A DNA stretch of 52,657 nucleotides from Mycobacterium arosiense ATCC BAA-1401 = DSM 45069 (GTDB taxonomy: Bacteria; Actinomycetota; Actinomycetes; Mycobacteriales; Mycobacteriaceae), in contig NZ_MVHG01000030.1 in assembly GCF_002086125.1 (NCBI RefSeq), forward strand, positions 1 to 52,657, in the 5' to 3' direction. Positions 19,154 through 29,931 of this stretch are shown here, piece after piece. The translations under genes were made by a program, and so were the position numbers. Position 1 is the first letter of the stretch. Every line of letters begins with the position of its first letter. The notes under the pieces were generated by a model, which did not search any database, was not told the DNA's origin, and worked only from the letters and a program-made list of their open reading frames with translations.

Positions 19154-20869
19154 GTGGGTAACGCACTGACCCGGCGACTGCGTCGGGGGAAAGACACTAC
19201 CGAGACGGGCACCGCCGAGCCCGGGCCAGCGGGCGACGCCGCGGAGGCCGCCCCCGTAGCAACCGACACCGACACCGCCGAGGCCGACGAGAAGGTCCAC
19301 AAGCCCCAGAAGGACGAGAAGGTCCACAAGCCCCAGAAGAAGGACAAGCCCGCCAACGGCGGTACGCACGGCAGGTTCGGCGCCTGGCTGGGCCGGCCCA
19401 TGACGTCGTTTCACCTGATCATCGCTGTGGCCGGGCTGCTGACGACGCTCGGGCTGATCATGGTGCTCTCGGCGTCGGGCGTGCGGTCCTACGACGCCGA
19501 CGGGTCGGCCTGGGTGATCTTCGGCAAGCAGGTGCTGTGGACGGTGATCGGGCTCATCGCCTGCTACGCCTCCCTGCGGATGTCGGTGCGGTTCATCCGG
19601 CGGGTCGCATTCACCGGCTACGTCGTCACGGTCATCCTGCTGGTGTTGGTGCTCGTTCCGGGTATCGGCAACCTGGCCAACGGGTCTCGCAAGTGGTTCG
19701 TGGTCGCGGGCTTCTCGATGCAGCCGTCCGAGCTGGCCAAAATCGCCTTCGCCGTCTGGGGCGCCCACATGCTGGCCGCACGCCGCCTGGAGCGGGCAAG
19801 CTTGCGGGAATTGCTGATTCCCCTGGTGCCGGCGGCGGTGATCGCGCTGGCGCTGATCGTGGCGCAGCCCGACCTCGGGCAGACGGTGTCGCTGGGCATC
19901 ATCCTGCTGGCCCTGCTGTGGTACGCGGGCCTGCCGCTGCGCGTGTTCGTCACCTCGTTGCTGGCCGTCTTCGTGGCCGGCGCGATCCTGGCCATGTCGG
20001 CCGGATACCGCTCGGAACGGGTGCGGTCCTGGATCAACCCCGAGAACGACCCCCAGGACACCGGGTATCAGGCGCGTCAGGCGAAGTTCGCGCTCGCGCA
20101 CGGCGGTATCTTCGGCGACGGCCTGGGCCAGGGCGTGGCCAAGTGGAACTACCTGCCCAACGCCCACAACGACTTCATCTTCGCGATCATCGGTGAGGAG
20201 CTCGGCTTCATCGGGGCCTTCGCGCTGCTGGTGCTGTTCGGGCTGTTCGCCTACACCGGGATGAGGATCGCCCGCCGCTCGGCCGACCCATTCCTGCGGC
20301 TGCTCACCGCCACCACGACCATGTGGGTGCTGGGCCAGGCGTTCATCAACATCGGCTACGTCATCGGCATCCTGCCGGTGACCGGTATCCAGCTGCCACT
20401 CATTTCCGCCGGTGGAACATCCACCGCGGCAACACTTTTCATGATCGGCATCATGGCCAACGCGGCTCGTCATGAACCGGAGGCGGTGGCCGCCCTGCGA
20501 GCCGGCCGCGACGACAAGGTGAACCGGATCCTGCGGCTGCCGCTGCCCGAGCCCTACTCGCCGACGCGCCTGGAGGCGTTCCGGGACCGCAAGCGCGCTC
20601 GCCCGAAGGCCGCCGACGCGCCACGCAAGGGCGCCGGCGCGCCCGGCCGCAAGCCCGCTCGCAAGGCCCCCCACACGGCTTCCCATAAGGCAGATGGGTC
20701 GCAGCGGCCCGCGCTGCCGCGAACGGCCGCACGGCCGGCTCGCCAGACTGGGGGTACCGCTCGATCACGGGCGAGGCATCATGGATCTGGCCAGCGCCGC
20801 GTCAGCGGGGCGGCCGGCCAGCGTCAGCCACGACGCGCACGAGCACTGGAAGGCCAGCGTTACGGGTGA
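19154..20869 (+). CDS. ftsW: septal SEDS glycosyltransferase FtsW
   Basis: SEDS-family peptidoglycan polymerase working with PbpB at the septum. Ten membrane segments from about residue 75 to 435, with conserved SEDS stretches [59 protein letters not shown] and [15 protein letters not shown]. Cytoplasmic ends are long: an N-terminal acidic/Lys segment containing a 9-residue tandem duplication (DEKVHKPQK) and a basic C-terminal tail of about 100 residues ending [12 protein letters not shown], a typical mycobacterial extension. GTG 19154 is chosen because the earlier frame overlaps murD; it aligns with relatives beginning near the LTRRLRRG block. Confidence 0.94.
   Translation: MGNALTRRLRRGKDTTETGTAEPGPAGDAAEAAPVATDTDTAEADEKVHKPQKDEKVHKPQKKDKPANGGTHGRFGAWLGRPMTSFHLIIAVAGLLTTLGLIMVLSASGVRSYDADGSAWVIFGKQVLWTVIGLIACYASLRMSVRFIRRVAFTGYVVTVILLVLVLVPGIGNLANGSRKWFVVAGFSMQPSELAKIAFAVWGAHMLAARRLERASLRELLIPLVPAAVIALALIVAQPDLGQTVSLGIILLALLWYAGLPLRVFVTSLLAVFVAGAILAMSAGYRSERVRSWINPENDPQDTGYQARQAKFALAHGGIFGDGLGQGVAKWNYLPNAHNDFIFAIIGEELGFIGAFALLVLFGLFAYTGMRIARRSADPFLRLLTATTTMWVLGQAFINIGYVIGILPVTGIQLPLISAGGTSTAATLFMIGIMANAARHEPEAVAALRAGRDDKVNRILRLPLPEPYSPTRLEAFRDRKRARPKAADAPRKGAGAPGRKPARKAPHTASHKADGSQRPALPRTAARPARQTGGTARSRARHHGSGQRRVSGAAGQRQPRRARALEGQRYG
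19286..19339 (+). repeat. 27-bp perfect tandem duplication inside ftsW
   Basis: Two exact 27-bp copies (19286-19312 and 19313-19339), each encoding DEKVHKPQK, lie in the variable cytoplasmic N-terminal tail of FtsW. The frame is preserved. A recent slippage duplication. Confidence 0.9.
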
Positions 20870-22101
20870 ACGACACGGTCAACAAGCCGACCGGCGGGCG
20901 GGGGGCAAACCCCTTGCCCGCCGGTGCCGCGTTGCCCTCTTTTAAGCCGGTTAAGGCCCCGTCGGTCGTGCTGGCCGGTGGGGGAACGGCCGGTCACGTC
21001 GAACCGGCGATGGCAGTCGCCGACGCGCTCAGCGCTCTGGATCCGCAGGCCCGCATCACCGCGTTGGGCACCGCGCGCGGGCTGGAGACCAGGCTGGTGC
21101 CCGCGCGCGGCTATGACCTCGAGCTGATCACGCCGGTGCCGTTGCCGCGCAAGCCCAGCGGCGACCTGGCCCGGCTGCCCTCGCGGGTGTGGCGGGCGGT
21201 CCGCGAGACCCGCGCCGTGCTCAGGGCGGTCGACGCCGACGTCGTGGTCGGCTTCGGGGGATATGTGGCGCTGCCGGCCTATCTGGCCGCCCGCGGGGTA
21301 TCGCCGGGCAAACCCCGGGTCCCGGTGTTGATCCATGAGGCCAATGCCAGCGCCGGGCTGGCCAACCGGGTCGGCGCCCGCAGCGCCGAGCGGGTGCTTT
21401 CCGCGGTGGCCGATTGCGGCCTGCCGCGCGCCGAGGTGGTCGGGGTGCCGGTGCGCGAGGCCATCACCTCGCTGGACCGCGCGGCGCTGCGCGCCGGGGC
21501 GCGCAGGCACTTCGGCTTCGCCGACGATGCCCGGGTGTTGCTGGTGTTCGGCGGCTCGCAGGGCGCGGCCTCGCTGAACCGGGCCGTCTCCGGGGCGGCC
21601 GCCGAGCTCGCCGCCGCCGGCGTGGCCGTTCTGCATGCGCACGGCCCCAAGAACACGCTGGAGTTGCGCCAACCCAACCCGGGCGACCCGCCGTACGTGG
21701 CGGTGCCCTACCTCGACCGGATGGATTTGGCCTACTCGGCCGCCGACCTGGTGATCTGCCGGTCCGGCGCCATGACCGTCGCCGAGGTGTCGGCGGTGGG
21801 CCTGCCCGCCATCTACGTGCCCCTGCCGATCGGCAACGGCGAGCAGCGGCTCAACGCGTTGCCCGTGGTCAACGCCGGTGGCGGCATGATCGTCGCCGAC
21901 GCCGACCTGACGCCCGAGCTGGTGGCCCGGGAGGTCGCGGGGCTCTTGGGCGACCCGCCGCGGCTGGCGGCCATGACCACCGCCGCCGCGCTGGTGGGGC
22001 ACCCCGACGCGGCGCGGCGGGTGGCCCAGGCGGCGCTGGACATCGCCCGGAAGGCGCAGCTCGCCCGCGCGAGCGGCCGCCGGGCCGGGAGGACCCGGTG
22101 A
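20866..22101 (+). CDS. murG: UDP-GlcNAc--lipid I N-acetylglucosaminyltransferase MurG
   Basis: Peripheral membrane GT28 enzyme converting lipid I to lipid II. N-terminal domain with [21 protein letters not shown] and [16 protein letters not shown], the [12 protein letters not shown] block, then the UDP-GlcNAc domain with [32 protein letters not shown] and [13 protein letters not shown]. Slightly longer N-terminus (about 30 residues) than E. coli MurG. The GTG start overlaps the ftsW stop (GTGA) and the end overlaps murC (GTGA). Confidence 0.96.
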   Translation: MNDTVNKPTGGRGANPLPAGAALPSFKPVKAPSVVLAGGGTAGHVEPAMAVADALSALDPQARITALGTARGLETRLVPARGYDLELITPVPLPRKPSGDLARLPSRVWRAVRETRAVLRAVDADVVVGFGGYVALPAYLAARGVSPGKPRVPVLIHEANASAGLANRVGARSAERVLSAVADCGLPRAEVVGVPVREAITSLDRAALRAGARRHFGFADDARVLLVFGGSQGAASLNRAVSGAAAELAAAGVAVLHAHGPKNTLELRQPNPGDPPYVAVPYLDRMDLAYSAADLVICRSGAMTVAEVSAVGLPAIYVPLPIGNGEQRLNALPVVNAGGGMIVADADLTPELVAREVAGLLGDPPRLAAMTTAAALVGHPDAARRVAQAALDIARKAQLARASGRRAGRTR

Positions 22102-23582
22102 ACACCCCACAGCTGCCGCCCGAGCTGCAGCGCGTGCACATGGTGGGCATCGGCGGAGCCGGCATGTCGGGCATCGCCCGCATCCTGCTCGACCGCGGTG
22201 GGCTGGTGTCCGGGTCGGATGCCAAGGAGTCGCGCGGCATCCATGCGCTGCGTGCGCGCGGCGCGCAGATCAACATCGGTCACGACGCCTCCGCGCTGGA
22301 CCTGTTGCCCGGGGGCGCCACCGCGGTCATCACCACCCACGCCGCCATCCCGAAGACCAACCCCGAGCTCGTCGAGGCCCGCCGGCGCGGCATTCCGGTG
22401 ATCCTGCGGCCCGCCGTGCTGGCCAAGCTGATGGACGGCCGCACCACGCTGATGGTCACCGGCACGCACGGCAAGACGACCACGACGTCGATGCTGATCG
22501 TGGCGCTGCAGCACTGCGGACGCGACCCGTCCTTCGCGGTCGGCGGCGAGATGGGTGAGGCCGGCACCAACGCCCACCACGGCAGCGGCGACTGCTTCGT
22601 CGCCGAGGCCGACGAGAGCGATGGCTCGCTACTCGAATACACGCCCAACGTCGCCGTGGTCACCAACATCGAGACCGATCACCTAGATTTCTACGGCAGC
22701 GCCGACGCCTATGTCGCCGTGTTCGACGCCTTCGTGGAGCGGCTGGCGCCCGGCGGGGCGCTGGTGGTGTGCGTCGACGATCCGGGGGCCGACGCGCTGG
22801 CCAGGCGCACGGCCGAACTGGGCATCCGGGTGCTGCGGTACGGATCCGCGCCGCACGACGGGTCGCCGCGGCCCGGCGACGAGCTGGCCGCGACGTTGCT
22901 CTCGTGGCAGCAGCAGGGCACCGAGGCCGTCGCGCAGATCCGGCTGGCCACCGAGCTGGACCCGGAGCAGCGCCCGCGGGTGATGCGGTTGTCGGTGCCC
23001 GGGCGTCACATGGCGCTCAACGCGATGGGCGCGCTACTGGCGGCGCTCGAGATCGGCGCCCCGGCCGAGCCCGTGTTGGACGGCCTGGCCGGCTTCGAGG
23101 GTGTGCGCCGCCGGTTCGAACTGGTGGGCAGCGCGGCCTCGGTGCGGGTGTTCGACGACTATGCCCACCATCCGACCGAGATCGTTGCCACCCTGGCGGC
23201 GGTGCGCACCCTGCTCGAGCAGAGCGGTGACGGCCGCAGCATCGCGGTGTTCCAACCCCATCTGTATTCGCGGACAAAGGCTTTCGCCGAGGAGTTCGGG
23301 CAGGCGCTGGACGCGGCGGACCAGGTTTTCGTTCTGGATGTCTATGGCGCGCGCGAGCAACCGCTGGCCGGCGTCAGCGGGGCCAGCGTCGCCGAGCACG
23401 TCAGCGTGCCGGTGCACTACCTGCCGAATTTCTCCGCGGCCGCCGAGCAGGTGGCCGCGGTGGCCGCGCCCGGCGACGTCATCGTCACCATGGGAGCCGG
23501 CGACGTGACCCTGCTGGGGCCCGAGATCGTGACGGCGCTGCGGGTGCGGGCCAACCGCGGCGCTCCCGGGGCGTTGCGATGA
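22098..23582 (+). CDS. murC: UDP-MurNAc--L-alanine ligase MurC
   Basis: First Mur ligase of the stem-peptide pathway. [14 protein letters not shown] dinucleotide fold, ATP loop [14 protein letters not shown] near residue 121, [37 protein letters not shown] and [13 protein letters not shown] 22098 gives 494 aa, the length I recall for M. tuberculosis MurC, although the frame is open much further upstream inside murG. ATGA overlap with ftsQ. Confidence 0.96.
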   Translation: MNTPQLPPELQRVHMVGIGGAGMSGIARILLDRGGLVSGSDAKESRGIHALRARGAQINIGHDASALDLLPGGATAVITTHAAIPKTNPELVEARRRGIPVILRPAVLAKLMDGRTTLMVTGTHGKTTTTSMLIVALQHCGRDPSFAVGGEMGEAGTNAHHGSGDCFVAEADESDGSLLEYTPNVAVVTNIETDHLDFYGSADAYVAVFDAFVERLAPGGALVVCVDDPGADALARRTAELGIRVLRYGSAPHDGSPRPGDELAATLLSWQQQGTEAVAQIRLATELDPEQRPRVMRLSVPGRHMALNAMGALLAALEIGAPAEPVLDGLAGFEGVRRRFELVGSAASVRVFDDYAHHPTEIVATLAAVRTLLEQSGDGRSIAVFQPHLYSRTKAFAEEFGQALDAADQVFVLDVYGAREQPLAGVSGASVAEHVSVPVHYLPNFSAAAEQVAAVAAPGDVIVTMGAGDVTLLGPEIVTALRVRANRGAPGALR

Positions 23583-24574
23583 CGGAGCCGGACGACCCGG
23601 TTCCGACCGACGCGGCCGGCGAACGGGCCGCCGGTCAGCGCTGCGACGCCGACGGCACCGCGGTCACCGAACCGCTCGTCACCCAGGCCCGCGCGCAGCG
23701 GCCGGCGGCCGATGCGGGCGGCGGCCCCGAGCCCGGTCAGGGGGCCGATCCGACCGAGGTCGAGGGACCGCGCCGGCGCGCCCGTCGGGAGCGGGCCGAA
23801 CGCCGCGCCGCGCAGGCCCGCGCCATGGCCATCGAAGAGGCGCGCCGCGAGGCGAAGCGACGGGCCAGCGGACGGCTGGTCGCCGAGCCCAAACCCGTTG
23901 CGCGCGGCGTCGTTCGGGGCCTGAAGATGCTGCTGGCGACCATCCTGCTGGTGATTGTCGGCATCGGGCTCGCCCTAATCCTCTATTTCACGCCGGCGAT
24001 GTCGGCCCGCAACGTCGTCGTCGTCGGCACCGGCGTGGTCACCCGGGAAGAGGTCCTGGATGCGGCGCAGGTGCGGCCCGGAACGCCGCTGCTGCAGATC
24101 AACACCAGCCAGGTGGCCGACCGGGTGGCGGCGATCCGGCGGGTGGCCAGCGCGCGGGTGCAACGCCAGTATCCATCGGCGCTGCGGATCACCATCGTGG
24201 AGCGAGTTCCGGTGGCGGTCAAGGACTTTGCCGATGGCCCTCACCTCTTCGACCGGGACGGCGTGGACTTTGCGACTGGCCCGCCGCCCCCGGCCCTGCC
24301 GTACCTCGATGTCGCCAACCCGGGGCCGAACGACCCGGCCACCAAGGCCGCCCTGCAGGTGCTGACCGCGCTGCGGCCCGAGGTCGAGGGGCAGGTCGGC
24401 CGGATCGCGGCGCCGTCGGTGGCCTCGATCACCCTGACGCTCGGCGACGGCCGGGTGGTGATCTGGGGGACCACCGATCGCACCGACGAGAAGGCCGAGA
24501 AGCTGGCCGCGCTGTTGACCCAGCCCGGCAAGACCTACGACGTGTCCAGCCCGGACCTGCCGACGGTCAAGTAA
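23579..24574 (+). CDS. ftsQ: cell division protein FtsQ
   Basis: Bitopic divisome protein. A long acidic then Arg-rich cytoplasmic part (residues 1-110) precedes one membrane helix ([21 protein letters not shown]). The outer part begins with a POTRA domain ([37 protein letters not shown] has the beta-alpha pattern) followed by the FtsQ beta domain with [21 protein letters not shown]. At 331 aa it is near the mycobacterial norm. Last gene of the tightly overlapping run that starts with murE; about 270 bp separate it from ftsZ. Confidence 0.93.
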   Translation: MTEPDDPVPTDAAGERAAGQRCDADGTAVTEPLVTQARAQRPAADAGGGPEPGQGADPTEVEGPRRRARRERAERRAAQARAMAIEEARREAKRRASGRLVAEPKPVARGVVRGLKMLLATILLVIVGIGLALILYFTPAMSARNVVVVGTGVVTREEVLDAAQVRPGTPLLQINTSQVADRVAAIRRVASARVQRQYPSALRITIVERVPVAVKDFADGPHLFDRDGVDFATGPPPPALPYLDVANPGPNDPATKAALQVLTALRPEVEGQVGRIAAPSVASITLTLGDGRVVIWGTTDRTDEKAEKLAALLTQPGKTYDVSSPDLPTVK

Positions 24575-24730
24575 GCGATCTTCGTCACGTCGTCCGCCGC
24601 CATCCGCCGTCGAGCAGCGCTCACGGCGCCCCGACGCGGGAAAAATGCCCAAAATTTGCGGTGCGCGTGTCGGCGCGCCTGCGGGGCTAGGGCGCGCCCT
24701 ACCCATACCGTTCTGGTTGCGCGTTACTAC

Positions 24731-24754
24731 TTGACATAACTCTAACTCTATGGT
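24731..24754 (+). promoter_or_regulatory. candidate ftsZ promoter
   Basis: TTGACA (24731-24736) is a consensus -35 in an unusually AT-rich stretch. The best -10-like hexamer, TATGGT (24749-24754), is only 12 bp away, too short for a normal pair, so the true partner may be another hexamer in the TAACTCTAACTC stretch. ftsZ having its own promoter is expected. Confidence 0.4.
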
Positions 24755-24849
24755 TGAGGTTGAGGGTTTGCCAGGACAGGGACCGCCACGTCCGGAGGAG
24801 CCCACCGCCGGGAGAGCTGAGCCAAGCCCATCAGGGAGGAAGACGAATG

Positions 24850-26007
24850 ATGACCCCCCCGCATAACTACCTGGCCGTCATCAAGGTCGTGGGTATCGGT
24901 GGCGGCGGCGTCAACGCCGTCAACCGGATGATCGAACAAGGCCTCAAGGGCGTGGAGTTCATCGCGATCAACACCGACGCGCAGGCGCTGTTGATGAGCG
25001 ATGCCGACGTCAAACTCGACGTCGGGCGCGAGTCCACGCGTGGCCTGGGTGCCGGGGCGGACCCGGAGGTCGGTCGCAAGGCCGCCGAGGACGCCAAGGA
25101 TGAGATCGAGGAGCTGCTGCGCGGCGCGGACATGGTCTTCGTCACCGCCGGGGAGGGTGGCGGGACCGGCACCGGCGGCGCCCCCGTCGTCGCCAGCATC
25201 GCGCGCAAACTGGGCGCGTTGACCGTCGGCGTGGTCACCCGGCCGTTCTCGTTCGAGGGCAAGCGGCGCGGCAACCAGGCCGAGAGCGGCATCGCGGCGC
25301 TGCGCGAAAGCTGCGACACCCTGATCGTGATCCCCAACGACCGGCTGCTGCAGATGGGTGACGCCGCGGTATCGCTGATGGACGCCTTCCGCAGCGCCGA
25401 CGAGGTGCTGCTCAACGGTGTGCAGGGCATCACCGACCTGATCACCACGCCGGGCCTGATCAACGTCGACTTCGCCGACGTCAAGGGCATCATGTCCGGC
25501 GCCGGCACGGCCCTGATGGGTATCGGATCCGCACGCGGGGAGGGCCGCTCGCTCAAGGCCGCCGAGATCGCCATCAATTCACCGCTGCTGGAAGCCTCGA
25601 TGGAGGGCGCCCATGGCGTGCTGATGTCCATCGCCGGCGGCAGCGACCTGGGTCTGTTCGAGATCAACGAGGCGGCCTCGCTGGTGCAGGACGCCGCCCA
25701 CCAGGACGCCAACATCATCTTCGGCACCGTGATCGACGACTCGCTGGGCGACGAGGTGCGCGTGACCGTCATCGCCGCGGGCTTCGACGCCGCCGGTGCC
25801 GGCCGCAAACCCGTCATCGGTGGCAGCGCCGACAAGGAAGAAAAGGGCGGTGCCCACCGGATCGAGTCGGCGAAGGCGGGCAAGCTCACCTCGACGCTGT
25901 TCGAACCGGTCGACGCGGTCAGCGTGCCGGTGCACACCAACGGCTCGACCTTGAATATCGGCGGCGACGAAGACGACGTCGACGTGCCGCCCTTCATGCG
26001 CCGCTGA
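24850..26007 (+). CDS. ftsZ: cell division tubulin homologue FtsZ
   Basis: GTPase that polymerises into the Z ring. GTP-binding elements: [12 protein letters not shown], the tubulin signature [15 protein letters not shown], and T7-loop residues [13 protein letters not shown]. The C-terminal peptide [11 protein letters not shown], which binds SepF and other partners, is intact. A short acidic/Lys insertion ([10 protein letters not shown]) lies in the linker near residue 335, where mycobacterial sequences vary. ATGATG at 24847 offers two starts; the second gives [12 protein letters not shown] as in relatives. GGGAGGAAG precedes it. The 385-aa length is normal. Confidence 0.97.
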   Translation: MTPPHNYLAVIKVVGIGGGGVNAVNRMIEQGLKGVEFIAINTDAQALLMSDADVKLDVGRESTRGLGAGADPEVGRKAAEDAKDEIEELLRGADMVFVTAGEGGGTGTGGAPVVASIARKLGALTVGVVTRPFSFEGKRRGNQAESGIAALRESCDTLIVIPNDRLLQMGDAAVSLMDAFRSADEVLLNGVQGITDLITTPGLINVDFADVKGIMSGAGTALMGIGSARGEGRSLKAAEIAINSPLLEASMEGAHGVLMSIAGGSDLGLFEINEAASLVQDAAHQDANIIFGTVIDDSLGDEVRVTVIAAGFDAAGAGRKPVIGGSADKEEKGGAHRIESAKAGKLTSTLFEPVDAVSVPVHTNGSTLNIGGDEDDVDVPPFMRR

Positions 26008-26105
26008 TTTTGATCGCGAGCGTGCGTGTTTGTACACGACACACCGACCATATGCGTACATCCGTGCACCCTCGGCGCAAGCGGCGCCATGCGGATACTG
26101 GTCCC

Positions 26106-26813
26106 GTGAGCGTTCGCATTCGGCGGGTGACCACCAGCCGCGCGGGTGGTGTCTCTAAGCCGCCCTTCGACACCTTCAACCTGGGCGACCACGTCGGCGA
26201 CGACCCCGCGGCCGTTGCCGACAACCGGGCCCGGCTAGCCGCCGCCATCGGCCTGCGCGGCGGTCGCGTGGTGTGGATGAATCAGGTCCACGGGGATCGG
26301 GTCGAGGTGGTCGACGGGGCGCGCGACACCGCGGTCGATGACACCGACGCATTGGTGACTCGCACGGCGCGACTCGCGCTGGCGGTGGTGACCGCCGACT
26401 GCGTTCCGGTGTTGCTGGCCGACGCGCGTGCCGGGGTAGCCGCGGCGGTGCACGCCGGCCGGGTTGGTGCCCAGCGCGGGGTGGTGGCCCGCACGGTGGA
26501 GGCGATGTCAAAACTCGGCGCGCGGCCCGAAGACATTTCGGCCCTGTTGGGCCCGGCGGTCAGCGGCCGCAATTACGAAGTGCCCGCGGCGATGGCCGAC
26601 GAGGTCGAGGCGGCGTTGCCGGGCAGTCGGACCACCACCGCGGCCGGCACGCCCGGACTGGATCTACGTGCCGGAATCGCCTGCCAGCTCAGGGGTCTGG
26701 GCGTGACGGCAATCGACATCGATCCACGCTGCACCGTGGAAGACCCGGCTTTGTTCAGCCATCGCCGGGACGCGCTGACCGGACGGCTGGCCTCACTGGT
26801 CTGGATGGAGTGA
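26106..26813 (+). CDS. YfiH/PgeF-type peptidoglycan editing factor, copper-laccase-like fold
   Basis: Member of the DUF152/laccase-domain family downstream of ftsZ in most actinobacteria. E. coli YfiH hydrolyses wrongly built cytoplasmic muropeptide precursors; purine nucleoside activities are reported for others. The metal-site residues are visible in MNQVHGDRV, TADCVPVLLAD and AAVHAGRVGAQRG (Cys and two His). GTG 26106 gives 235 aa starting VSVRIRRVTTSRAGG; an ATG at 26052 or a farther start would add unconserved residues. It overlaps the next gene. Confidence 0.85.
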   Translation: MSVRIRRVTTSRAGGVSKPPFDTFNLGDHVGDDPAAVADNRARLAAAIGLRGGRVVWMNQVHGDRVEVVDGARDTAVDDTDALVTRTARLALAVVTADCVPVLLADARAGVAAAVHAGRVGAQRGVVARTVEAMSKLGARPEDISALLGPAVSGRNYEVPAAMADEVEAALPGSRTTTAAGTPGLDLRAGIACQLRGLGVTAIDIDPRCTVEDPALFSHRRDALTGRLASLVWME

Positions 26814-27592
26814 CTGCGATGGCGGCCCCGGACAGTCGAAGCGACCGCGATTCCGAGTTGACCCACGCACTGGCGTCGTTGCGCTCGCGCCTTGCCGCGG
26901 CGGCAGAAGCGGCGGGCCGCAATGTCGGCGAAATCGAAGTTCTGCCGGTGACCAAATACTTTCCAGCAACCGATGTCGTGACTTTGTCCCGATTGGGTTG
27001 TCGCGCCGTTGGCGAATCGCGGGACCAGGAAGCGACGGCCAAAGTGGCCGAAGTCACCCGACTGCTGGCGGCGTCCGCCAGGGCGGATGTGGGAAATCCG
27101 CGCTGGCACATGGTCGGTCATATCCAGCGGAATAAGGCTCGGTCGGTGGCGCGCTGGGCGCACACCGCCCACTCGGTCGACAGCGCGCCCCTGGTGACCG
27201 CGCTCGACAAGGGGGTGGCCGCGGCGCTTTCCGACGGCCGTCGCACCGAACCGATGCGGATCTACGTCCAGGTCAGCCTCGACGGCGACGAGTCCCGCGG
27301 CGGCGTCGACATAGCCCGACCGGGAGCCGTCGATCAGGTGTGCGACCAGGTCGAGCAGTGCAAGAACCTGGACCTGGTCGGGCTGATGGGGATTCCGCCG
27401 CTGGACTCCGACCCCGAAGAAGCCTTTGACCGGCTCCGATCCGAGCATCGGCGGGTTCTCGAATCTCACCGCAACGCTGTCGGGCTGTCCGCCGGCATGT
27501 CGAACGACTTCGAAATCGCCGTCAAACACGGTTCGACATGTGTGCGTGTCGGTACCGCGCTATTGGGCCCTCGGCGGTTACCGTCACCGTAA
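26810..27592 (+). CDS. YggS/PLPBP family pyridoxal phosphate homeostasis protein
   Basis: Single-domain alanine-racemase-like barrel binding pyridoxal 5'-phosphate. The PLP lysine lies in VLPVTKYFPATDV (about residue 49); other family blocks are WHMVGHIQRNKAR, LMGIPPLD, SAGMSNDFEIAVKHGSTCVRVG. GTG 26810 overlaps the preceding stop; ATG 26819 is an alternative. This gene accompanies sepF and ftsZ in many Gram-positive bacteria. It lacks the second domain of true racemases and is not expected to be an enzyme. Confidence 0.88.
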   Translation: MTAMAAPDSRSDRDSELTHALASLRSRLAAAAEAAGRNVGEIEVLPVTKYFPATDVVTLSRLGCRAVGESRDQEATAKVAEVTRLLAASARADVGNPRWHMVGHIQRNKARSVARWAHTAHSVDSAPLVTALDKGVAAALSDGRRTEPMRIYVQVSLDGDESRGGVDIARPGAVDQVCDQVEQCKNLDLVGLMGIPPLDSDPEEAFDRLRSEHRRVLESHRNAVGLSAGMSNDFEIAVKHGSTCVRVGTALLGPRRLPSP

Positions 27593-27658
27593 GTAGTCAC
27601 TGCAGTCACAGCTTTATCACTAACACCAGTACTCCCAGGGGCTAGAAGGGTCAACGCA

Positions 27659-28306
27659 ATGAGCACACTGCACAAAGTCAAGGCCTATTTCGGAATGGCC
27701 CCAATGGACGACTACGAGGACGAGTATTACGACGACCACGCGCCGTCCCGCGGTTTCCCACGCCCGCGATTCGACGACGGATACGGGCGTTACGAGCAAG
27801 ACGACTACGACGATCCCCGCCACGAGCCCGCCGACTACCCGCCGCCCGCCGGCTATCGCGGCGGCTACGGAGACGAGCCGCGCTACGGTACCGTCCACCC
27901 CCGTGAATTCGACCGCGCCGAGCGGGGCGGCGGCCCGCGCTTCGGGTCGTGGTTGCGCAACTCCACCCGCGGCGCGCTGGCGATGGACCCGCGCCGGATG
28001 GCGATGATGTTCGAAGAGGGCCACCCGCTGTCGAAGATCACCACGCTGCGGCCCAAGGACTACAGCGAGGCCCGCACCATCGGCGAGCGTTTCCGCGACG
28101 GCACCCCGGTGATCATGGACCTGGTGTCGATGGACAACGCCGACGCCAAGCGGCTCGTCGACTTCGCGGCCGGCCTGGCCTTCGCCCTGCGCGGCTCGTT
28201 CGACAAGGTCGCGACGAAGGTGTTCCTGCTGTCGCCCGCCGACGTCGACGTGTCCCCGGAGGAGCGCCGCCGGATCGCCGAAACCGGTTTCTACGCTTAC
28301 CAATAG
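27659..28306 (+). CDS. sepF: cell division protein SepF
   Basis: FtsZ membrane anchor of actinobacteria, which lack FtsA. The N-terminal amphipathic helix [14 protein letters not shown] binds membrane; a Tyr/Asp/Arg-rich linker ([11 protein letters not shown] and similar) runs to about residue 115; the SepF core follows ([54 protein letters not shown]). 215 aa, slightly shorter than the M. tuberculosis form because the linker is shorter. The start ATG has a weak GAAGG upstream. Confidence 0.95.
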   Translation: MSTLHKVKAYFGMAPMDDYEDEYYDDHAPSRGFPRPRFDDGYGRYEQDDYDDPRHEPADYPPPAGYRGGYGDEPRYGTVHPREFDRAERGGGPRFGSWLRNSTRGALAMDPRRMAMMFEEGHPLSKITTLRPKDYSEARTIGERFRDGTPVIMDLVSMDNADAKRLVDFAAGLAFALRGSFDKVATKVFLLSPADVDVSPEERRRIAETGFYAYQ

Positions 28307-28470
28307 GCGCGTCCGCGCCCCATTTGCGGCGGTGATGCGGCCACCCGGGGGCCGCAGTGGCCACGTGAGATGAGGGCTCTTACTCGGAGTCGGTAGGCTG
28401 GCAGGCGCCGCGCTGGTCCGCGGCGCTTGGCATCTCTTGGCTTCTCACGGGTAAGGTCGGGGCACTTCAG

Positions 28471-28761
28471 TTGGTGTTGTTCTTTCAGATCCTCGGGTTT
28501 GCGCTGTTCATCTTCTGGCTGCTGCTCATCGCTCGGGTCGTCGTCGAGTTCATCCGCTCGTTCAGCCGGGACTGGCATCCCACCGGCATCACCGTCGTGG
28601 TGCTGGAGATCATCCTGTCGATCACCGATCCGCCGGTGAAATTGCTTCGCCGGCTCATCCCGCAACTCACCATCGGCGCGGTCCGCTTCGACCTGTCGAT
28701 CATGGTGCTGTTGCTCGTCGCGTTCATCGGCATGCAGTTGGCCTTCGGCGCCGCGGCGTAA
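28471..28761 (+). CDS. YggT family membrane protein (Rv2146c type)
   Basis: Small integral membrane protein of 96 aa with two hydrophobic regions (FFQILGFALFIFWLLLIARV and SIMVLLLVAFIGMQLAF) and the YggT signature SITDPPVKLLRRLIPQ between them. Found between sepF and wag31 (divIVA) throughout actinobacteria and Firmicutes, suggesting an envelope or division role; molecular function is unknown. Start TTG 28471 gives MVLFFQIL, in register with relatives as I recall. Confidence 0.88.
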   Translation: MVLFFQILGFALFIFWLLLIARVVVEFIRSFSRDWHPTGITVVVLEIILSITDPPVKLLRRLIPQLTIGAVRFDLSIMVLLLVAFIGMQLAFGAAA

Positions 28762-28897
28762 GCCACGGGGGCCCGCCGGGGGCCGGCCCGTCGGCGTGAA
28801 CCAATCCGCTTCGGAGACAGTTCGGACACGTTTTAGCGTCGGTTTGGGTTCCGCGATTTAAAAATTCTAAGGGTTCGGATTTTATTGCCCTCAATGT

Positions 28898-28927
28898 TTG
28901 AAATTGGCTCTTATTTATTGGGCTAAT
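28898..28927 (+). promoter_or_regulatory. candidate wag31 promoter in an AT-rich island
   Basis: TTGAAA (28898-28903) and GCTAAT (28922-28927) are separated by 18 bp inside a strikingly AT-rich stretch (about 28855-28930). wag31 is highly expressed in mycobacteria, so a strong own promoter is expected here. Confidence 0.4.
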
Positions 28928-29036
28928 CAGCAACGGTCGCGCCTGGTGTGACAGGATGGACGGCAGTTGCACTACGGCTACCACTGCGTTCTACACTTTC
29001 CAGAACGTTCGAGAAGGAACTTGAGGGGACGAAACA

Positions 29037-29843
29037 ATGCCGCTTACACCAGCCGACGTCCACAATGTGGCGTTCAGTAAGCCACCTATCGGCAAGCGGG
29101 GCTACAACGAAGACGAGGTGGATGCCTTCCTCGATCTAGTGGAAGCCGAGCTGACGCGGCTCATCGAAGAGAACAGCGATCTGCGCCAACGAATCGAAGA
29201 GCTGGACCACGAGCTGGCCTCCGGTGGTGGCTCGGCCGCTCCGGCTGCCGCCGCCCCCACCCAGGCCATTCCCGTACGCGAGCCCGTCCCTGAACCGGAA
29301 CCGGTCAAGCCGGCGCCGGCCGCAGCCTCGGCCGCCGCGGCCAACAACGAGGAACAGGCCATGAAGGCCGCTCGGGTGCTGACGCTCGCGCAGGACACCG
29401 CCGACCGCCTGACCACGACGGCCAAGACCGAGTCGGAAAAGATGCTGGCCGACGCCCGGGCCAACGCCGACCAGATCCTCAGCGAGGCGCGCAACACCGC
29501 CGAGACCACCGTCGCCGAGGCCCGCCAGCGCGCCGACGCGATGCTCGCGGATGCGCAGACCCGTTCGGAAGCCCAGTTGCGGCAGGCCCAAGAGAAGGCC
29601 GACGCCCTGCAGGCCGACGCCGAGCGCAAGCATTCCGAGATCATGGGCACCATCAACCAGCAGCGCACCGTCCTGGAAGGCCGTCTCGAGCAGCTGCGTA
29701 CGTTCGAACGGGAATACCGGACCCGGCTCAAGACCTACCTGGAGTCCCAGCTGGAAGAGCTCGGGCAGCGCGGTTCCGCGGCACCGGTCGACTCCAGCGC
29801 CGACGCGGGCAGCTTCGACCAGTTCAACCGGGGCAACAACTAG
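29037..29843 (+). CDS. wag31: polar growth scaffold Wag31 (DivIVA)
   Basis: Coiled-coil protein that gathers at cell poles and directs peptidoglycan and mycolate synthesis there. The DivIVA N-terminal domain is intact ([33 protein letters not shown]), followed by an Ala/Pro linker and a long coiled coil from about residue 105 to 245. The phosphosite Thr73 of M. tuberculosis corresponds to the Thr in PTQAIPV (residue 75). A GAGGGG ribosome site precedes the ATG. 268 aa, slightly longer than in M. tuberculosis because of the linker. Confidence 0.96.
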   Translation: MPLTPADVHNVAFSKPPIGKRGYNEDEVDAFLDLVEAELTRLIEENSDLRQRIEELDHELASGGGSAAPAAAAPTQAIPVREPVPEPEPVKPAPAAASAAAANNEEQAMKAARVLTLAQDTADRLTTTAKTESEKMLADARANADQILSEARNTAETTVAEARQRADAMLADAQTRSEAQLRQAQEKADALQADAERKHSEIMGTINQQRTVLEGRLEQLRTFEREYRTRLKTYLESQLEELGQRGSAAPVDSSADAGSFDQFNRGNN

Positions 29844-29931
29844 CCGTTCGAGCGTGCCGTCGCTCGCCGAGCTTCGGGGTTGGCACACTAGGTCATGAAC
29901 GCGGTCCCGCTCGTCGCTTGGAGGATGACTG

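Noticed and set aside
28762..29036. riboswitch or small RNA in the wag31 leader
   Set aside because: AT-rich but no stable conserved structure could be recognised by eye.
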